NCBI GenBank assembly: GCA_900539865.1
Contig: UQDS01000004.1
Span: 124,001-188,000, forward strand
Direction of reading: 5' to 3'
Source of the DNA: an uncultured Mollicutes bacterium
Lineage (GTDB): Bacteria; Bacillota_I; Bacilli_A; RFN20; CAG-288
DNA length: 64,000 nucleotides
In this document: one piece after another, positions 1-8,065 of the stretch
How the letters are laid out: each line of letters starts with the position of its first letter
How positions within the stretch are numbered: the stretch's first letter is position 1
Position numbers and translations under genes: made by a program
The notes under the pieces: generated by a model
What the model was told of the DNA's origin: nothing
The model's database searches: none
The model's input: the letters and a program-made list of their open reading frames with translations, nothing else

Positions 1-838
1 TTTTTAAGCCATACAATTCTTCAAAGTAATCATTCACTTGAAAATCACCATACTTGCTATCGCCGACAATGGGATGTCCGATAGCTGCAAAATGTACGCG
101 AAGCTGATGGGTTCTACCTGTGTGCAATTCCGCTTCTACAAGTGAAAAGCCGGCAGGATAGGCTTTTAAACGAGTATAAGTTGTCAGCGCAGGTTTTGCA
201 CCTTTGCTTACGATCCCAACTTTTACCATTTTTTTGTTGGCATCTTTAATCAAAGGAAGATTGATTTCGCCTTTATTTTGTGTAGTTCCTCTCACCAGTA
301 AGGTGTATCTTTTTTCAATTTGATCGCGTTCTCTGAAAAGTTCAAGCAATTGTTGTAATGTCACGAGGTTCTTACCAAAAATGACAATGCCAGAGGTGTT
401 GCGATCTAATCGATGCGCAGGAGAAGGAATGAATCCGGTTAAGTCAGAAGGATCCCATTCTCCTTTGTCTTTTAAATAGTTTAAAACCATATTTTGCAAT
501 GTGATTCTTTTTTCACCTTCATCGCCGTGAACCAAAAGACCTTTTGGTTTATCGACTACTAAAATATTGTCATCTTCGTATAGAATAGGAAAATTCGCTT
601 TGACAGGGCGAAGCAAAGCATCTTTGTGAAATTGTGTTAAAAGATCTTCTTTTAAATAAACGTCGACTACATCACCTTTCTTTAAAATGTAATCGATTTG
701 AGCTTTCTTTCCGTTTACTTTCACATCTTTCTGTCGAAACATTTTATAAATGAAAGAAACAGGAGCGTCTTTTAGCATGCGCTTAAGAAATTTATCGATG
801 CGCTGGTTATAATCTTTATCAGTAATTGTATAGGTCAT
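1..838 (-). CDS. RluA-family 23S rRNA pseudouridine synthase (3' end outside window)
   Basis: This gene enters from the left edge and starts with the ATG at 838-836 on the minus strand; 279 codons are visible and its stop lies outside. My translation gives an N-terminal S4-type RNA-binding region (about residues 1-60) and then the catalytic domain with HRLDRNTSG, which carries the catalytic Asp of RluA/RluC/RluD enzymes, and GRTHQLRVH. The family isomerises uridine to pseudouridine in 23S rRNA. The length and S4 domain suggest RluC or RluD type. It is distinct from the rluD-like gene at 41793. There is no Shine-Dalgarno; a TATAAT box lies only 6 nt before the ATG. The exact target uridine cannot be told from sequence. 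Confidence 0.9.
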   Translation of the reverse strand, partial: MTYTITDKDYNQRIDKFLKRMLKDAPVSFIYKMFRQKDVKVNGKKAQIDYILKKGDVVDVYLKEDLLTQFHKDALLRPVKANFPILYEDDNILVVDKPKGLLVHGDEGEKRITLQNMVLNYLKDKGEWDPSDLTGFIPSPAHRLDRNTSGIVIFGKNLVTLQQLLELFRERDQIEKRYTLLVRGTTQNKGEINLPLIKDANKKMVKVGIVSKGAKPALTTYTRLKAYPAGFSLVEAELHTGRTHQLRVHFAAIGHPIVGDSKYGDFQVNDYFEELYGLK

Positions 839-844
839 ATATAA

Positions 845-853
845 ATTATAACA
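845..853 (-). promoter_or_regulatory. Extended -10 promoter abutting the pseudouridine synthase start
   Basis: Reading the minus strand, TG-T-TATAAT ends 6 nt before the ATG at 838. No AGGAG-like sequence fits in between. This predicts transcription starting at or next to the A of the start codon, that is, a leaderless mRNA. Confidence 0.5.
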
Positions 854-902
854 TCTATTTCCGATATTTATTTCGTAGAAATATACAAATAGAAAAAATA
901 AC

Positions 903-930
903 TTGACAATTCGCCTAAATTTTATAAAAT
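903..930 (+). promoter_or_regulatory. Promoter of tRNA-Ser
   Basis: TTGACA at 903-908, a 16-nt spacer and TAAAAT at 925-930 lie about 37 nt before the tRNA 5' end. The -35 is a perfect consensus. Confidence 0.65.
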
Positions 931-966
931 AGTTTATGCTGCTTATTTAGACGGCGATTTATTTTT

Positions 967-1057
967 GGAGCGATACTCAAGAGGCTGAAGAGGTGGGCTT
1001 GGAAAGCTCATAGACGGGTAAAACCGTGCGAGAGTTCAAATCTCTCTCGCTCCGCCA
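967..1057 (+). tRNA. tRNA-Ser (anticodon GGA)
   Basis: A 91-nt class II tRNA with a long variable arm. The acceptor GGAGCGA pairs with TCGCTCC. The anticodon stem TGGGC/GCTCA encloses the loop TTGGAAA, giving anticodon GGA. The T arm contains GTTCAAATC and CCA is encoded at 1055-1057. It has its own promoter and a terminator directly downstream. Confidence 0.95.
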
Positions 1058-1070
1058 TTATCGAGAATTA

Positions 1071-1101
1071 GAACACATGGGATTCCATGTGTTCTTTTTT
1101 T
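1071..1101 (+). terminator. Rho-independent terminator of tRNA-Ser
   Basis: A 10-bp perfect stem GAACACATGG/CCATGTGTTC with a 4-nt loop, followed by a run of T. Confidence 0.85.
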
Positions 1102-1258
1102 ATATAAATGTCGAATGTTAGAGTCAATTCAAAAAAAGGAAGAAACAAAGTGTATTGTTTTTCAATTAGAAAACTCTTTGATAATATATTCTCGTAACGC
1201 AAAGATAAAAGTCTGTATTTTAATCCAGATTTTATGTAACTTTTTGAGAGGTAATAAG

Positions 1259-2118
1259 ATGATTTATATTGGAAATCATGTGTCCATGAGCAAAGGCTTT
1301 CTTGCTATGGGAAAAGAAGAATTTTCTTTAGGAGGAACAACTTTTGCCTTCTTTACAAGAAATCCTCGAGGCGGAAACGCAAAAGAATTTGATATGCAAG
1401 ACATTGAAGCGTTAAATCAATTTTTAAAAGAACATGACTTTGGGAAACTCGTTGCTCACGCTCCTTACACGATGAATCTTTGCTCTGCTAAAGAAGAGGT
1501 GCGAAATTACTCGAAAGAAATGTTTGCTATCGATTTGATGCTTATGGAAAAAATGCCGGGAAACTATCTCAACTTCCATCCAGGAAGCGAGCTTGGACAA
1601 GGTTATGACATTGCCAAAAAACAAATTGTCGATGCTTTAAATGACATCATGTTTGAAGATCAAACTACAACAATTCTGTTGGAGACAATGGCTGGAAAAG
1701 GAAGCGAAGTCGGCCGCACTTTTGAAGAGTTAAAAGGAATTATAGATGATGTTAAAGTAAAGGAGAAAATCGGAGTTTGCCTTGATACATGTCATGTACA
1801 TGACGGAGGATATGATATTGTTGACAATTTAGATGGCGTATTATCTGAATTTGATCGCATCATTGGTTTAGATAAATTGAAAGCGATACATTTAAATGAT
1901 TCGAAAAATGTAAAAGGAGCTCATAAAGACAGACGCGAAAAATTGGGTTTGGGGTATTTAGGAAACGAAGCGCTAATCCGTATTATCAACACCCTAATTT
2001 ACAGGGGCTTTCATTTATCCTTGAAACTCCAAACGATAACGATGGTTATCGAAAAGAAATTACTTTTGTAAAAGTAAAATATGATGTTTATACAAAATTT
2101 AATAAGTTTTGTATATGA
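1259..2118 (+). pseudogene. nfo: Endonuclease IV with a frameshift near the C-terminus
   Basis: AP endonuclease of the Nfo family, a zinc enzyme of base excision repair. The start at 1259 is chosen because GAGAGGT precedes it and the protein then begins MIYIGNHVSM, as the family does; an upstream in-frame extension from 1115 has no homology character. The family signatures HAPYTMN, NFHPGS, LLETMAGKG and CLDTCHVHDGG are present. The open frame runs to a stop at 2069-2071 and ends in 30 non-family residues. After about position 1990 the next frame instead reads PNLQGLSFILETPND and continues to a TGA at 2116-2118. One base therefore appears missing near 1989-1993. The shift removes the ILETP glutamate, a metal ligand in Nfo. 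It may be real decay or an assembly error. Confidence 0.85.
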
Positions 2119-2228
2119 AATTTAGTAAAATAAATAACTAAATTTTGTTAAACAATCTATGTTAATATAGGTAAATTGTAGATATAAAGAACAATAAATA
2201 GCAATTCAAAGTTAAATGATCATTAAAC

Positions 2229-2304
2229 AAAAAACGTCAGCTTTCGATCGCTGCTCTAATTCCTAGAAACAGGAGGAGGACAGTTTTCAGTTTGACGTTT
2301 TTTT
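2229..2304. terminator. Long structured bidirectional terminator-like element
   Basis: The outer arms AAAAACGTCA (2230-2239) and TGACGTTTTT (2293-2302) pair perfectly and give a U-run on either strand. Inside, CTG/CAG, CTC/GAG and TTCCT/AGGAG can form a second stem. It lies between convergent nfo and the EetB-like gene, so it probably terminates both. A 53-nt apical region is long for a plain terminator. The rest of the 2072-2337 gap shows nothing recognisable. Confidence 0.6.
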
Positions 2305-2337
2305 AGTGAAAATAATTCCCGATGGAATTTTGAATGT

Positions 2338-2871
2338 TTAGCGCCTTATCTTTTCTTCTCTGAGGAAAGAGGATGGGATTCGCTTCATCAGCATTGTGTC
2401 AATTAAAGCGATGATAGTTCCGGTGGCAAAGGAGAGGGGACCAAGGACAACAAGATAGATGAAAATTTGGAAATTGCCAATGTAAATTGCAAAGGCGATC
2501 AACTGTCCGAGCGTATGAGCAAGGGCTGAGGGGATGGAAAGACCGTACATTGAGGGCTTGACCAAGTAATATAAGAGTAATGATACAACCATAGAAGTAA
2601 GTGTGCCACCAAGAGATAAATAGAATTGGGGACCAAAACCAGTAGCGATTAAAGGAACCATTAAAAGCTTGATAAGAGTTACAAAAATATAGCTGGGTCC
2701 ACCATAATAAAATAAGACAAATAAAGTGACGAGATTACTTAATCCCAAACGAAAACCGGGCACCGGGACAAGCGGAGGAATGACATGCTCTAGATAGTGA
2801 AGGCCTACTGTGATTGCTGCCATCAAGGACAGCGATACAATCCTTCGTGTGTTAAACTTGCTTTTTTTCAT
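2338..2871 (-). CDS. Gx transporter family membrane protein (EetB-like, HepS component I-type)
   Basis: A 177-residue, very hydrophobic protein with about five membrane segments. It fits the family annotated as Gx transporter or heptaprenyl diphosphate synthase component I (VPVPGFRLGLSN and LSLGGTLTSM stretches), which resembles ECF S components. By family knowledge, members sit beside NusG-domain-II proteins, ApbE and flavin-based electron-transfer genes, and EetB of the Listeria extracellular electron transfer locus belongs to this type. The start codon overlaps the stop of the upstream NusG-II gene (ATGA), so the two are translationally coupled. The substrate is unknown; a lipid-soluble or flavin-related compound is only an inference. 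Confidence 0.8.
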   Translation of the reverse strand: MKKSKFNTRRIVSLSLMAAITVGLHYLEHVIPPLVPVPGFRLGLSNLVTLFVLFYYGGPSYIFVTLIKLLMVPLIATGFGPQFYLSLGGTLTSMVVSLLLYYLVKPSMYGLSIPSALAHTLGQLIAFAIYIGNFQIFIYLVVLGPLSFATGTIIALIDTMLMKRIPSSFLREEKIRR

Positions 2872-3407
2872 GCGTCAAATTTCGGGAATGTGTCAGTGAC
2901 AATTGTCGCTTGGATATGATTTGGTAAACAGATTACAGGAACGTAACTGGCGTAAACTCTTCCAAAGCGAGAACAGTCGTGATTGGGACAGGCGATGTTT
3001 TCTCTCTTGAACTGAATGCTTTTATCTGCATATAAAGTGATGCCGACTTCTTCGCCAACAAAATCAAAAACCACACCATCATCTAGGTATAAATGACTGT
3101 CATTTTTCGAGAAGAACAAGGTCTTTTCGCCACTTTCTGGAAAAGCGATAGCGGTGTTTTTTTCAAGATCGTTTTTATCGTAAAGCAGGTGACTTTTTCC
3201 TGTTTTAGGATCGGTGTATGCAATCTCGACACACAGCGGTGAATTTGTGGTGTTAGGGCGATTTAAAAAGGTCGCTAAAATAATCACTCCCATAACAACA
3301 GCAGAGCATAAAATTAAGACAGTGTCTCGCACTGGCTTATATTTCAGACGATCTTTTTGATGGTTTGTTTTTTTCTCTTCCGTGAGAGAATGATCTTTTT
3401 CTTCCAT
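2868..3407 (-). CDS. NusG domain II-containing exported protein (EetA-like)
   Basis: A 179-residue protein with a charged cytosolic N-terminus (1-27), one membrane segment (about 29-48) and an extracytoplasmic domain. The domain ends with CPNHDCSRFGRV followed by PVICLPNHI, the pattern of NusG domain II proteins, which carry conserved cysteines outside the cell. These proteins commonly lie next to Gx transporter genes, ApbE and Rnf or other flavin electron-transfer loci. Here the gene is first in a two-gene operon divergent from rnfC. A direct role in electron transfer is inferred from context. Confidence 0.75.
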   Translation of the reverse strand: MEEKDHSLTEEKKTNHQKDRLKYKPVRDTVLILCSAVVMGVIILATFLNRPNTTNSPLCVEIAYTDPKTGKSHLLYDKNDLEKNTAIAFPESGEKTLFFSKNDSHLYLDDGVVFDFVGEEVGITLYADKSIQFKRENIACPNHDCSRFGRVYASYVPVICLPNHIQATIVTDTFPKFDA

Positions 3408-3428
3408 GATTGATATTATATAAAAAAA

Positions 3429-3462
3429 TTTGTCATCTTTCTATTTGCTTCTTGATGACAAA
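3429..3462. promoter_or_regulatory. Inverted repeat in the eetA-like/rnf divergent region
   Basis: A perfect 9-bp inverted repeat, TTTGTCATC (3429-3437) and GATGACAAA (3454-3462), separated by 16 bp. It lies 22-55 bp upstream of the minus-strand start at 3407. It may be an operator for a dimeric regulator. It shares the TGACAA/TTGTCA half-site with the repeat at 3537-3558. Confidence 0.4.
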
Positions 3463-3536
3463 ATAAATCCTAATCCTTTGGGTGTGAAAAAAGCCAACGG
3501 CAACGAAAAATTGCGGAATTGTTTGCAAATTATCCG

Positions 3537-3558
3537 TGACAAAATCATTTAATTGTCA
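3537..3558. promoter_or_regulatory. Second TGACAA/TTGTCA inverted repeat upstream of rnfC
   Basis: TGACAA (3537-3542) and TTGTCA (3553-3558) form a perfect 6-bp inverted repeat with a 10-bp spacer. The right half could also serve as a -35 hexamer for rnfC. Confidence 0.35.
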
Positions 3559-3635
3559 AAAGCGTGAAAATATTGTCCAATAATAATTTATTTATATATA
3601 TTTATTTATTACAATATGTCTTGAGGTACAAAAAT

Positions 3636-4955
3636 ATGGCATTTCATTTATTTGGATCAGATGAAGCCCATCGTATCCCTGGAAAGAAGGAACAGACCGC
3701 TGACCAGGGCTATGTAGTCTTTCATCCTGACTATGTCTACATTCCTTGCCAAGACGGAAAAGGAAATCCTTTAAACAATGCTCTCGAAGTCGGTACTCAC
3801 GTTTTAAAAGGTACACTTCTTGGCACTCGTCAGCCTGATGATTTTCCGATTTACTCTTCTGTAGAGGGAACAATCGTCGATACGAAAAAGGTTCTTACCG
3901 CTAGTGGCATGGAGCAAAACTGCTTTGTCATTAAAGCTGATTCTACAATTGTTGATCACTGGGATTTAAAGAAACCCCTCGGTGATGTGAAAGACGTCAG
4001 CAACGAAGAAATTATCGCAGCCATTAAGGAGTCGGGTGTCATCGGCTTTGGCGGCGCGGGTTTTCCCACTTACCGTAAATTCAACTCCGGTAAGACAGTC
4101 GATGTTTTGATTGTTAATGCAATTGAATGTGAACCGTATCTTACAACGGACTATGTTTACGGTGCAAAAGAAGTCGACTACTTATTCAAGGCTTTACCTT
4201 ATTTATTAAAGCTTACAGGCGCAAAAGAAGTCGCCTTCTGCACAAAAGCGGATAAGCCTGCTTTGATTCAGGCTTGTGAAAGCGGAATGAAACTTTATCC
4301 TTCTATTCCGATGAAGCTTTACAAAACTGCTGATAAGTATCCGATGGGTTATGAACGCAACTTGGTCACGTTGGTCACAAAGAAACAGTACAACATGATT
4401 CCGATTGAAGCCGGCGCAATTGTGGATAATATTTTCACATTTATTGCTTTAGGCAAATTCTTCACGGAAGGTAAGATCCCTGCCGATCGTTGTATCACTG
4501 TTGCAGGATGTGTCCATGAACCTGCTAACGTCTTGACTCCCTATGGTGTCCTTGCTTCCAGTTTGATCAATGATGTTTGCGATGGTATTTCTATCAAGGG
4601 AGACTATAAAGTTATCAACGGTGGTCCGATGAACGGAAACGCTCTTTCCTCCATCGATTATGTCACTTTCATGCAAACCAATGGTATCGTTGTCTTAAAG
4701 CCGAACAAGTATCGCGCTGAACCTTGCTGGCACTGTGGCAATTGCTGTGACAATTGTCCGATGGACTTACAGCCTGTTCAAATTCAGATTGCTTTAAAGA
4801 GAAATGATGTTGAACGCATGATTGAATTGAAGGCAGATCGCTGCTGCGGATGCGGACTTTGCTCTTATATGTGCCCGTCCCGTATTGAAGTTTCTCAAAA
4901 TGTCATGAAGGCAAAAGCAATTGTCCTTCAAGCATTAAAGGAGGGTAAAAAATGA
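3636..4955 (+). CDS. rnfC: Rnf electron transport complex subunit C
   Basis: Peripheral NADH-dehydrogenase-like subunit of the Rnf complex, which couples ferredoxin:NAD+ electron transfer to ion transport. The start at 3636 (439 residues) is preferred over 3564 because TTGAGGT precedes it and the protein then starts MAFHLFGSDEAHRIPGKK, as RnfC does. The central region holds VIGFGGAGFPTYRK and NAIECEPYLTTDY, typical of the NADH/FMN-binding Complex1_51K fold. The C-terminus has two [4Fe-4S] motifs, CWHCGNCCDNCP and CCGCGLCSYMCP. It is first in a tightly packed operon and overlaps rnfD by ATGA. Confidence 0.95.
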   Translation: MAFHLFGSDEAHRIPGKKEQTADQGYVVFHPDYVYIPCQDGKGNPLNNALEVGTHVLKGTLLGTRQPDDFPIYSSVEGTIVDTKKVLTASGMEQNCFVIKADSTIVDHWDLKKPLGDVKDVSNEEIIAAIKESGVIGFGGAGFPTYRKFNSGKTVDVLIVNAIECEPYLTTDYVYGAKEVDYLFKALPYLLKLTGAKEVAFCTKADKPALIQACESGMKLYPSIPMKLYKTADKYPMGYERNLVTLVTKKQYNMIPIEAGAIVDNIFTFIALGKFFTEGKIPADRCITVAGCVHEPANVLTPYGVLASSLINDVCDGISIKGDYKVINGGPMNGNALSSIDYVTFMQTNGIVVLKPNKYRAEPCWHCGNCCDNCPMDLQPVQIQIALKRNDVERMIELKADRCCGCGLCSYMCPSRIEVSQNVMKAKAIVLQALKEGKK

Positions 4956-6115
4956 ATCCAGTCGCTGAATTCGCTCCGCAAGTAAGAAGAAAATCTTTCA
5001 CCTTCTCCCAGATGATGGAGTTCTTCGGTTGCGTCATTGTCTTATGGGCTTCTGCAATTGCTTTTTACTGGGTTAAGAGAGGCATGAACGAAGGCATTAT
5101 TGCTATCTTCAATGGTCTTGCTGGTATTGGTTTTGCTCTTGCTATTGACTTGATCTGGGAATTTAGACTCCTTTGGAATAAAGAGAACAAAGGAAGAAAG
5201 TTCAGAGAATACTTCTATCGCGTCTTCCACTCCTATTCTTTTGTTTCTGGTCTTCTTGTCGCTCTCTTATGCCCGATTGGTACCCCTTGGTGGGTTGTTG
5301 GTATCGGCGCTTCTGTTGCAACCTTTGTCGCTAAGACTGTCTTTGGCGGCTTCGGTATGAACATCATGAACCCTGCCATTTTCGGCCGTCTCTTCCTTCA
5401 ATTCCTTTTCTCTAAATATATGGTCACATATGTCGGAACTAAGCCTGATATTTTCGATGTCACAACCGGCGCTTCTTTAACGAATGTTTCTAATGGTTAT
5501 GGAAACATTATGTTCAGCGATAAGCTTGGTTTCACTAATATCGTCTTAGGCAACTATTTCGGCACACTTGGTGAAACACTTTTCCCTGTTCTCGCTGTCA
5601 TCTGCATTTATCTCTGCGTTAGAAAAATCATCGACTGGAGAATTCCTGTCTTCTATATCGGTGGTGTCTTCTTATCCTTTGTCGCTATGTTCTTACTTAA
5701 CTTCGATGACTATCGTTATGTTATTGAAGATGCATTTGCATACACTCTTACCGGCGGTGTTGTCTTTGGTGGTGTGCTTTGTCTCACTGATCCTGTCACT
5801 TCGCCAACGAGCAAATCAGGACGTATTGTCTTTGCTCTCGTCGCTGCTATTTTCACAGTGACTTTCCGCACCTTCGGACATCTTTCGGAAGGTGTTGCCT
5901 ACTCTATCCTCATCGCGAACTTCTGCGCTCCTGCCATTGATAAAATGATTAAGGGTAGAACACGCAGAACAAGTGAAGCAAAACTTCCGATTGTTCTTAC
6001 ACTTGGCTTACTCGCCATCTTAATTGGTATTGGTGCTGGTTTCGGTTGGTTTAACCCCATCAATCCTCAGACTGGTGAGTTCCTTGAATATGTCGGAAAT
6101 AAGGGGGTGTTCTAA
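4952..6115 (+). CDS. rnfD: Rnf electron transport complex subunit D
   Basis: Integral membrane subunit of Rnf, 387 residues with about eight to ten helices. The FGGFGMNIMNPAIFGRLFL stretch is typical of the RnfD/NqrB family. Family members carry an FMN covalently bound to Thr in a D-x-x-(S/T)-G-A-T motif. Here residues 169-175 read DVTTGAS, so the acceptor position is Ser175 rather than Thr. The gene overlaps rnfC (ATGA), and its stop abuts the rnfG start (TAATG). Confidence 0.93.
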   Translation: MNPVAEFAPQVRRKSFTFSQMMEFFGCVIVLWASAIAFYWVKRGMNEGIIAIFNGLAGIGFALAIDLIWEFRLLWNKENKGRKFREYFYRVFHSYSFVSGLLVALLCPIGTPWWVVGIGASVATFVAKTVFGGFGMNIMNPAIFGRLFLQFLFSKYMVTYVGTKPDIFDVTTGASLTNVSNGYGNIMFSDKLGFTNIVLGNYFGTLGETLFPVLAVICIYLCVRKIIDWRIPVFYIGGVFLSFVAMFLLNFDDYRYVIEDAFAYTLTGGVVFGGVLCLTDPVTSPTSKSGRIVFALVAAIFTVTFRTFGHLSEGVAYSILIANFCAPAIDKMIKGRTRRTSEAKLPIVLTLGLLAILIGIGAGFGWFNPINPQTGEFLEYVGNKGVF

Positions 6116-6717
6116 TGAAAAAACCGTTATTTATCACATTAGCCTCTATCATTGTTGCGGGTCTCTTTGGCGCAGCTGTTGTAGGTGTTGATCATCATTT
6201 CTATCCCGGAAGTAACGATTCTTCTTCTTCCACAGAAGGCCCTGGTACAGGTGGGGGAACTGATGCGCCGACAGAAAACGTTGTTCTTCCGGATGTCGCA
6301 GCTTGTTACGGCAAGAGAAATGTCATTCACAGCGTTACTTTTGAACTCACTGCCAACGATACAATGAAGGCTGGCTATGCTGCTCAAGTTAAAAAAGGCG
6401 ATACGACTGCTTATGCTTTAGTCTATACCCTTCACACTGCTGTCGTGGGTTGCGACTCCTTCGATTTCTATGTCGGTATTGAAGATGGTAAGGTTGCTGC
6501 CTTCGGTGTCGGCGAACTTCTCGATGGCCACAATATCGCTTATCCTATTGTCACTGACAACAAGAATGTCTGGATTGGCTATCCCTCTGTCTCGAACATG
6601 GATGTCTTTGCTGGATCTACTAGAACAGCAGATGATATGAGAAGCACTATCGATAAGGCTCTTGCTGATTCTGCTACACGCGATGCAGAAGCAATCCTCA
6701 AGGGTGCTCAGGCATAG
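6115..6717 (+). CDS. rnfG: Rnf electron transport complex subunit G (FMN-binding)
   Basis: A 200-residue protein with one N-terminal membrane segment (about 5-25), a Ser/Gly/Thr-rich linker (33-52) and an extracytoplasmic FMN-binding domain. In RnfG, FMN is joined to a Thr in an S-G-A-T motif. The equivalent here is DVFAGSTRTA with Thr169 as the likely acceptor; the alanine before the Thr is replaced by Ser. The position between rnfD and rnfE is the standard order C-D-G-E-A. The ApbE encoded at 8066 is the likely transferase. The protein is relatively divergent, but context makes the call firm. Confidence 0.88.
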   Translation: MKKPLFITLASIIVAGLFGAAVVGVDHHFYPGSNDSSSSTEGPGTGGGTDAPTENVVLPDVAACYGKRNVIHSVTFELTANDTMKAGYAAQVKKGDTTAYALVYTLHTAVVGCDSFDFYVGIEDGKVAAFGVGELLDGHNIAYPIVTDNKNVWIGYPSVSNMDVFAGSTRTADDMRSTIDKALADSATRDAEAILKGAQA

Positions 6718-6733
6718 AAAGGAGAAAGGTAAC

Positions 6734-7423
6734 ATGGAAAACACAAAAACTTCTAAAGGTTTCTCTCGTTCTTTCATGGATGGCTTCATCTTAAAGAACC
6801 CGGTCCTTGTTCTCTCCTTAGGCCTCACCTTAGCAATCTTGCTTACGAATTCGTTCGAAAATTCTTTAATTCTTGCTGTTGTTGTCGGTGCTGATCTTCT
6901 CATTACACAGATCATCATCTCTATCTTCCGTAAACTTTTAAACAAAACTGGTGCTATCACCTTGGCAACCTTAATCTCTGCTGGTATTGCTTCTTTACTT
7001 TACTTAGTAGTTGATAAAGGTGTCCCCTTCTTCAGCGAGAACTTCGTTGACGCTTATAGCAAGATCACACTTGCTGTTGTCCCCTTTATCGCCACTACTA
7101 GCGCCGTTGTTGTCAAAGCACAAGAAACAATTGATCGTCCTTTCGATGATACATTGGGTGATACTTTAGGATCTATCTTAGGCTTTGCTTTAGGCCTTTG
7201 CTTGATTGCCCTCATCCGTGAAAGCCTCGCCACTGGTGGCTTGGTCTTCCACTTCAATTATGAGGAACCTCTTGTCGTTAAGTTCTGGCAAAGCGGCTTC
7301 AAGTTACCGATGTTTGATGGTGTATTCGGCGGTTTCCTTGTCACTGGTGTTGTCAGTGGTCTTTATGGCACTGTTGCTCACGCTATCTCTCATGCTCTTG
7401 ATCGTAAGAAGGAGGTAAAGTAA
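6734..7423 (+). CDS. rnfE: Rnf electron transport complex subunit E
   Basis: Integral membrane subunit related to NqrD, 229 residues with about six helices. The start at 6734 follows AAAGGAGAAAGGT and gives the expected N-terminus before FMDGFILKNPVLVLSLGL. A longer frame from 6662 would overlap rnfG and is rejected. RnfE pairs with RnfA to form the membrane core that carries a Cys-liganded Fe-S centre in studied complexes. The C-terminal 20 residues are basic and cytosolic. Confidence 0.92.
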   Translation: MENTKTSKGFSRSFMDGFILKNPVLVLSLGLTLAILLTNSFENSLILAVVVGADLLITQIIISIFRKLLNKTGAITLATLISAGIASLLYLVVDKGVPFFSENFVDAYSKITLAVVPFIATTSAVVVKAQETIDRPFDDTLGDTLGSILGFALGLCLIALIRESLATGGLVFHFNYEEPLVVKFWQSGFKLPMFDGVFGGFLVTGVVSGLYGTVAHAISHALDRKKEVK

Positions 7424-7424
7424 T

Positions 7425-7994
7425 ATGGAATTTGTCACAGTATTTTTTGCAAGCCTTTTTGCAAATAATCTTCTTCTCGCTGGTAAGGGTGTCAGACAGA
7501 GTGCTCTCTTTGGTAAAAAGAAACATGGTTGGGTTCTCTCTCTCTTCTTCTTTGTTGAATCTATCACCTTAGCAATTGTCGCTTTCTTACTTCGCAAATT
7601 CACTGCTCAATTTGAAATCATCAAGTATCTTTCTATTCTCATCTTTGCCTTCGTCATGGCGATTTGCACATTCTTCTTTGATCTTTTGATCAATCACACC
7701 TTCAAAGATGAAATCCGCGAATCTTTAAAAGATCACTTTGCTACCACGACAATCAACTCTGCCTTGATGGCAATTGCCTTCACAATCTTCATGGTTGCTC
7801 CTGAAACAAGCCCGATGACTCTTATTGCTATTACCCTCGGTGCTCCGATTGGCTATTTGGTCTTTAATTGCATCTGTGGTGCATTGATGGAAAGATTAGA
7901 AGTTACCCCTGTCCCGAAAGGTTTTAAAGGAATTCCGCTTCTTCTCATTTGTCTCTCCGGACTTGCTTTAAGTCTTTCTATGCTTCACTTCTAA
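7425..7994 (+). CDS. rnfA: Rnf electron transport complex subunit A
   Basis: Integral membrane subunit related to NqrE, 189 residues with six predicted helices. The N-terminus FVTVFFASLFANNLLL and the later CICGALMERLE stretch are family-typical. It starts 1 nt after the rnfE stop with AAGAAGGAGG upstream. It is the last gene of the operon: a strong terminator follows and no rnfB, which normally ends Clostridia-type rnfCDGEAB operons, is present. Confidence 0.93.
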   Translation: MEFVTVFFASLFANNLLLAGKGVRQSALFGKKKHGWVLSLFFFVESITLAIVAFLLRKFTAQFEIIKYLSILIFAFVMAICTFFFDLLINHTFKDEIRESLKDHFATTTINSALMAIAFTIFMVAPETSPMTLIAITLGAPIGYLVFNCICGALMERLEVTPVPKGFKGIPLLLICLSGLALSLSMLHF

Positions 7995-8014
7995 TTAAAA
8001 TTTGTTATCATTGA

Positions 8015-8050
8015 TAGGTCGAAGGATATTCTTCCTTCGGCCTATTTTAT
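8015..8050 (+). terminator. Terminator of the rnf operon
   Basis: A 12-bp stem (TAGGTCGAAGGA with TCCTTCGGCCTA) is followed by ATTTTATT. It ends the transcript directly after rnfA. Confidence 0.8.
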
Positions 8051-8065
8051 TCAGTAGGTGTACGA

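Noticed and set aside
1115..1258. 48-codon N-terminal extension of endonuclease IV
   Set aside because: Family start and ribosome-binding site are at 1259; the extension has no conserved character.
6418..6960. 180-codon minus-strand ORF across rnfG/rnfE
   Set aside because: It is antisense to two well-supported Rnf genes, has low-complexity Ser/Arg composition and no family character.
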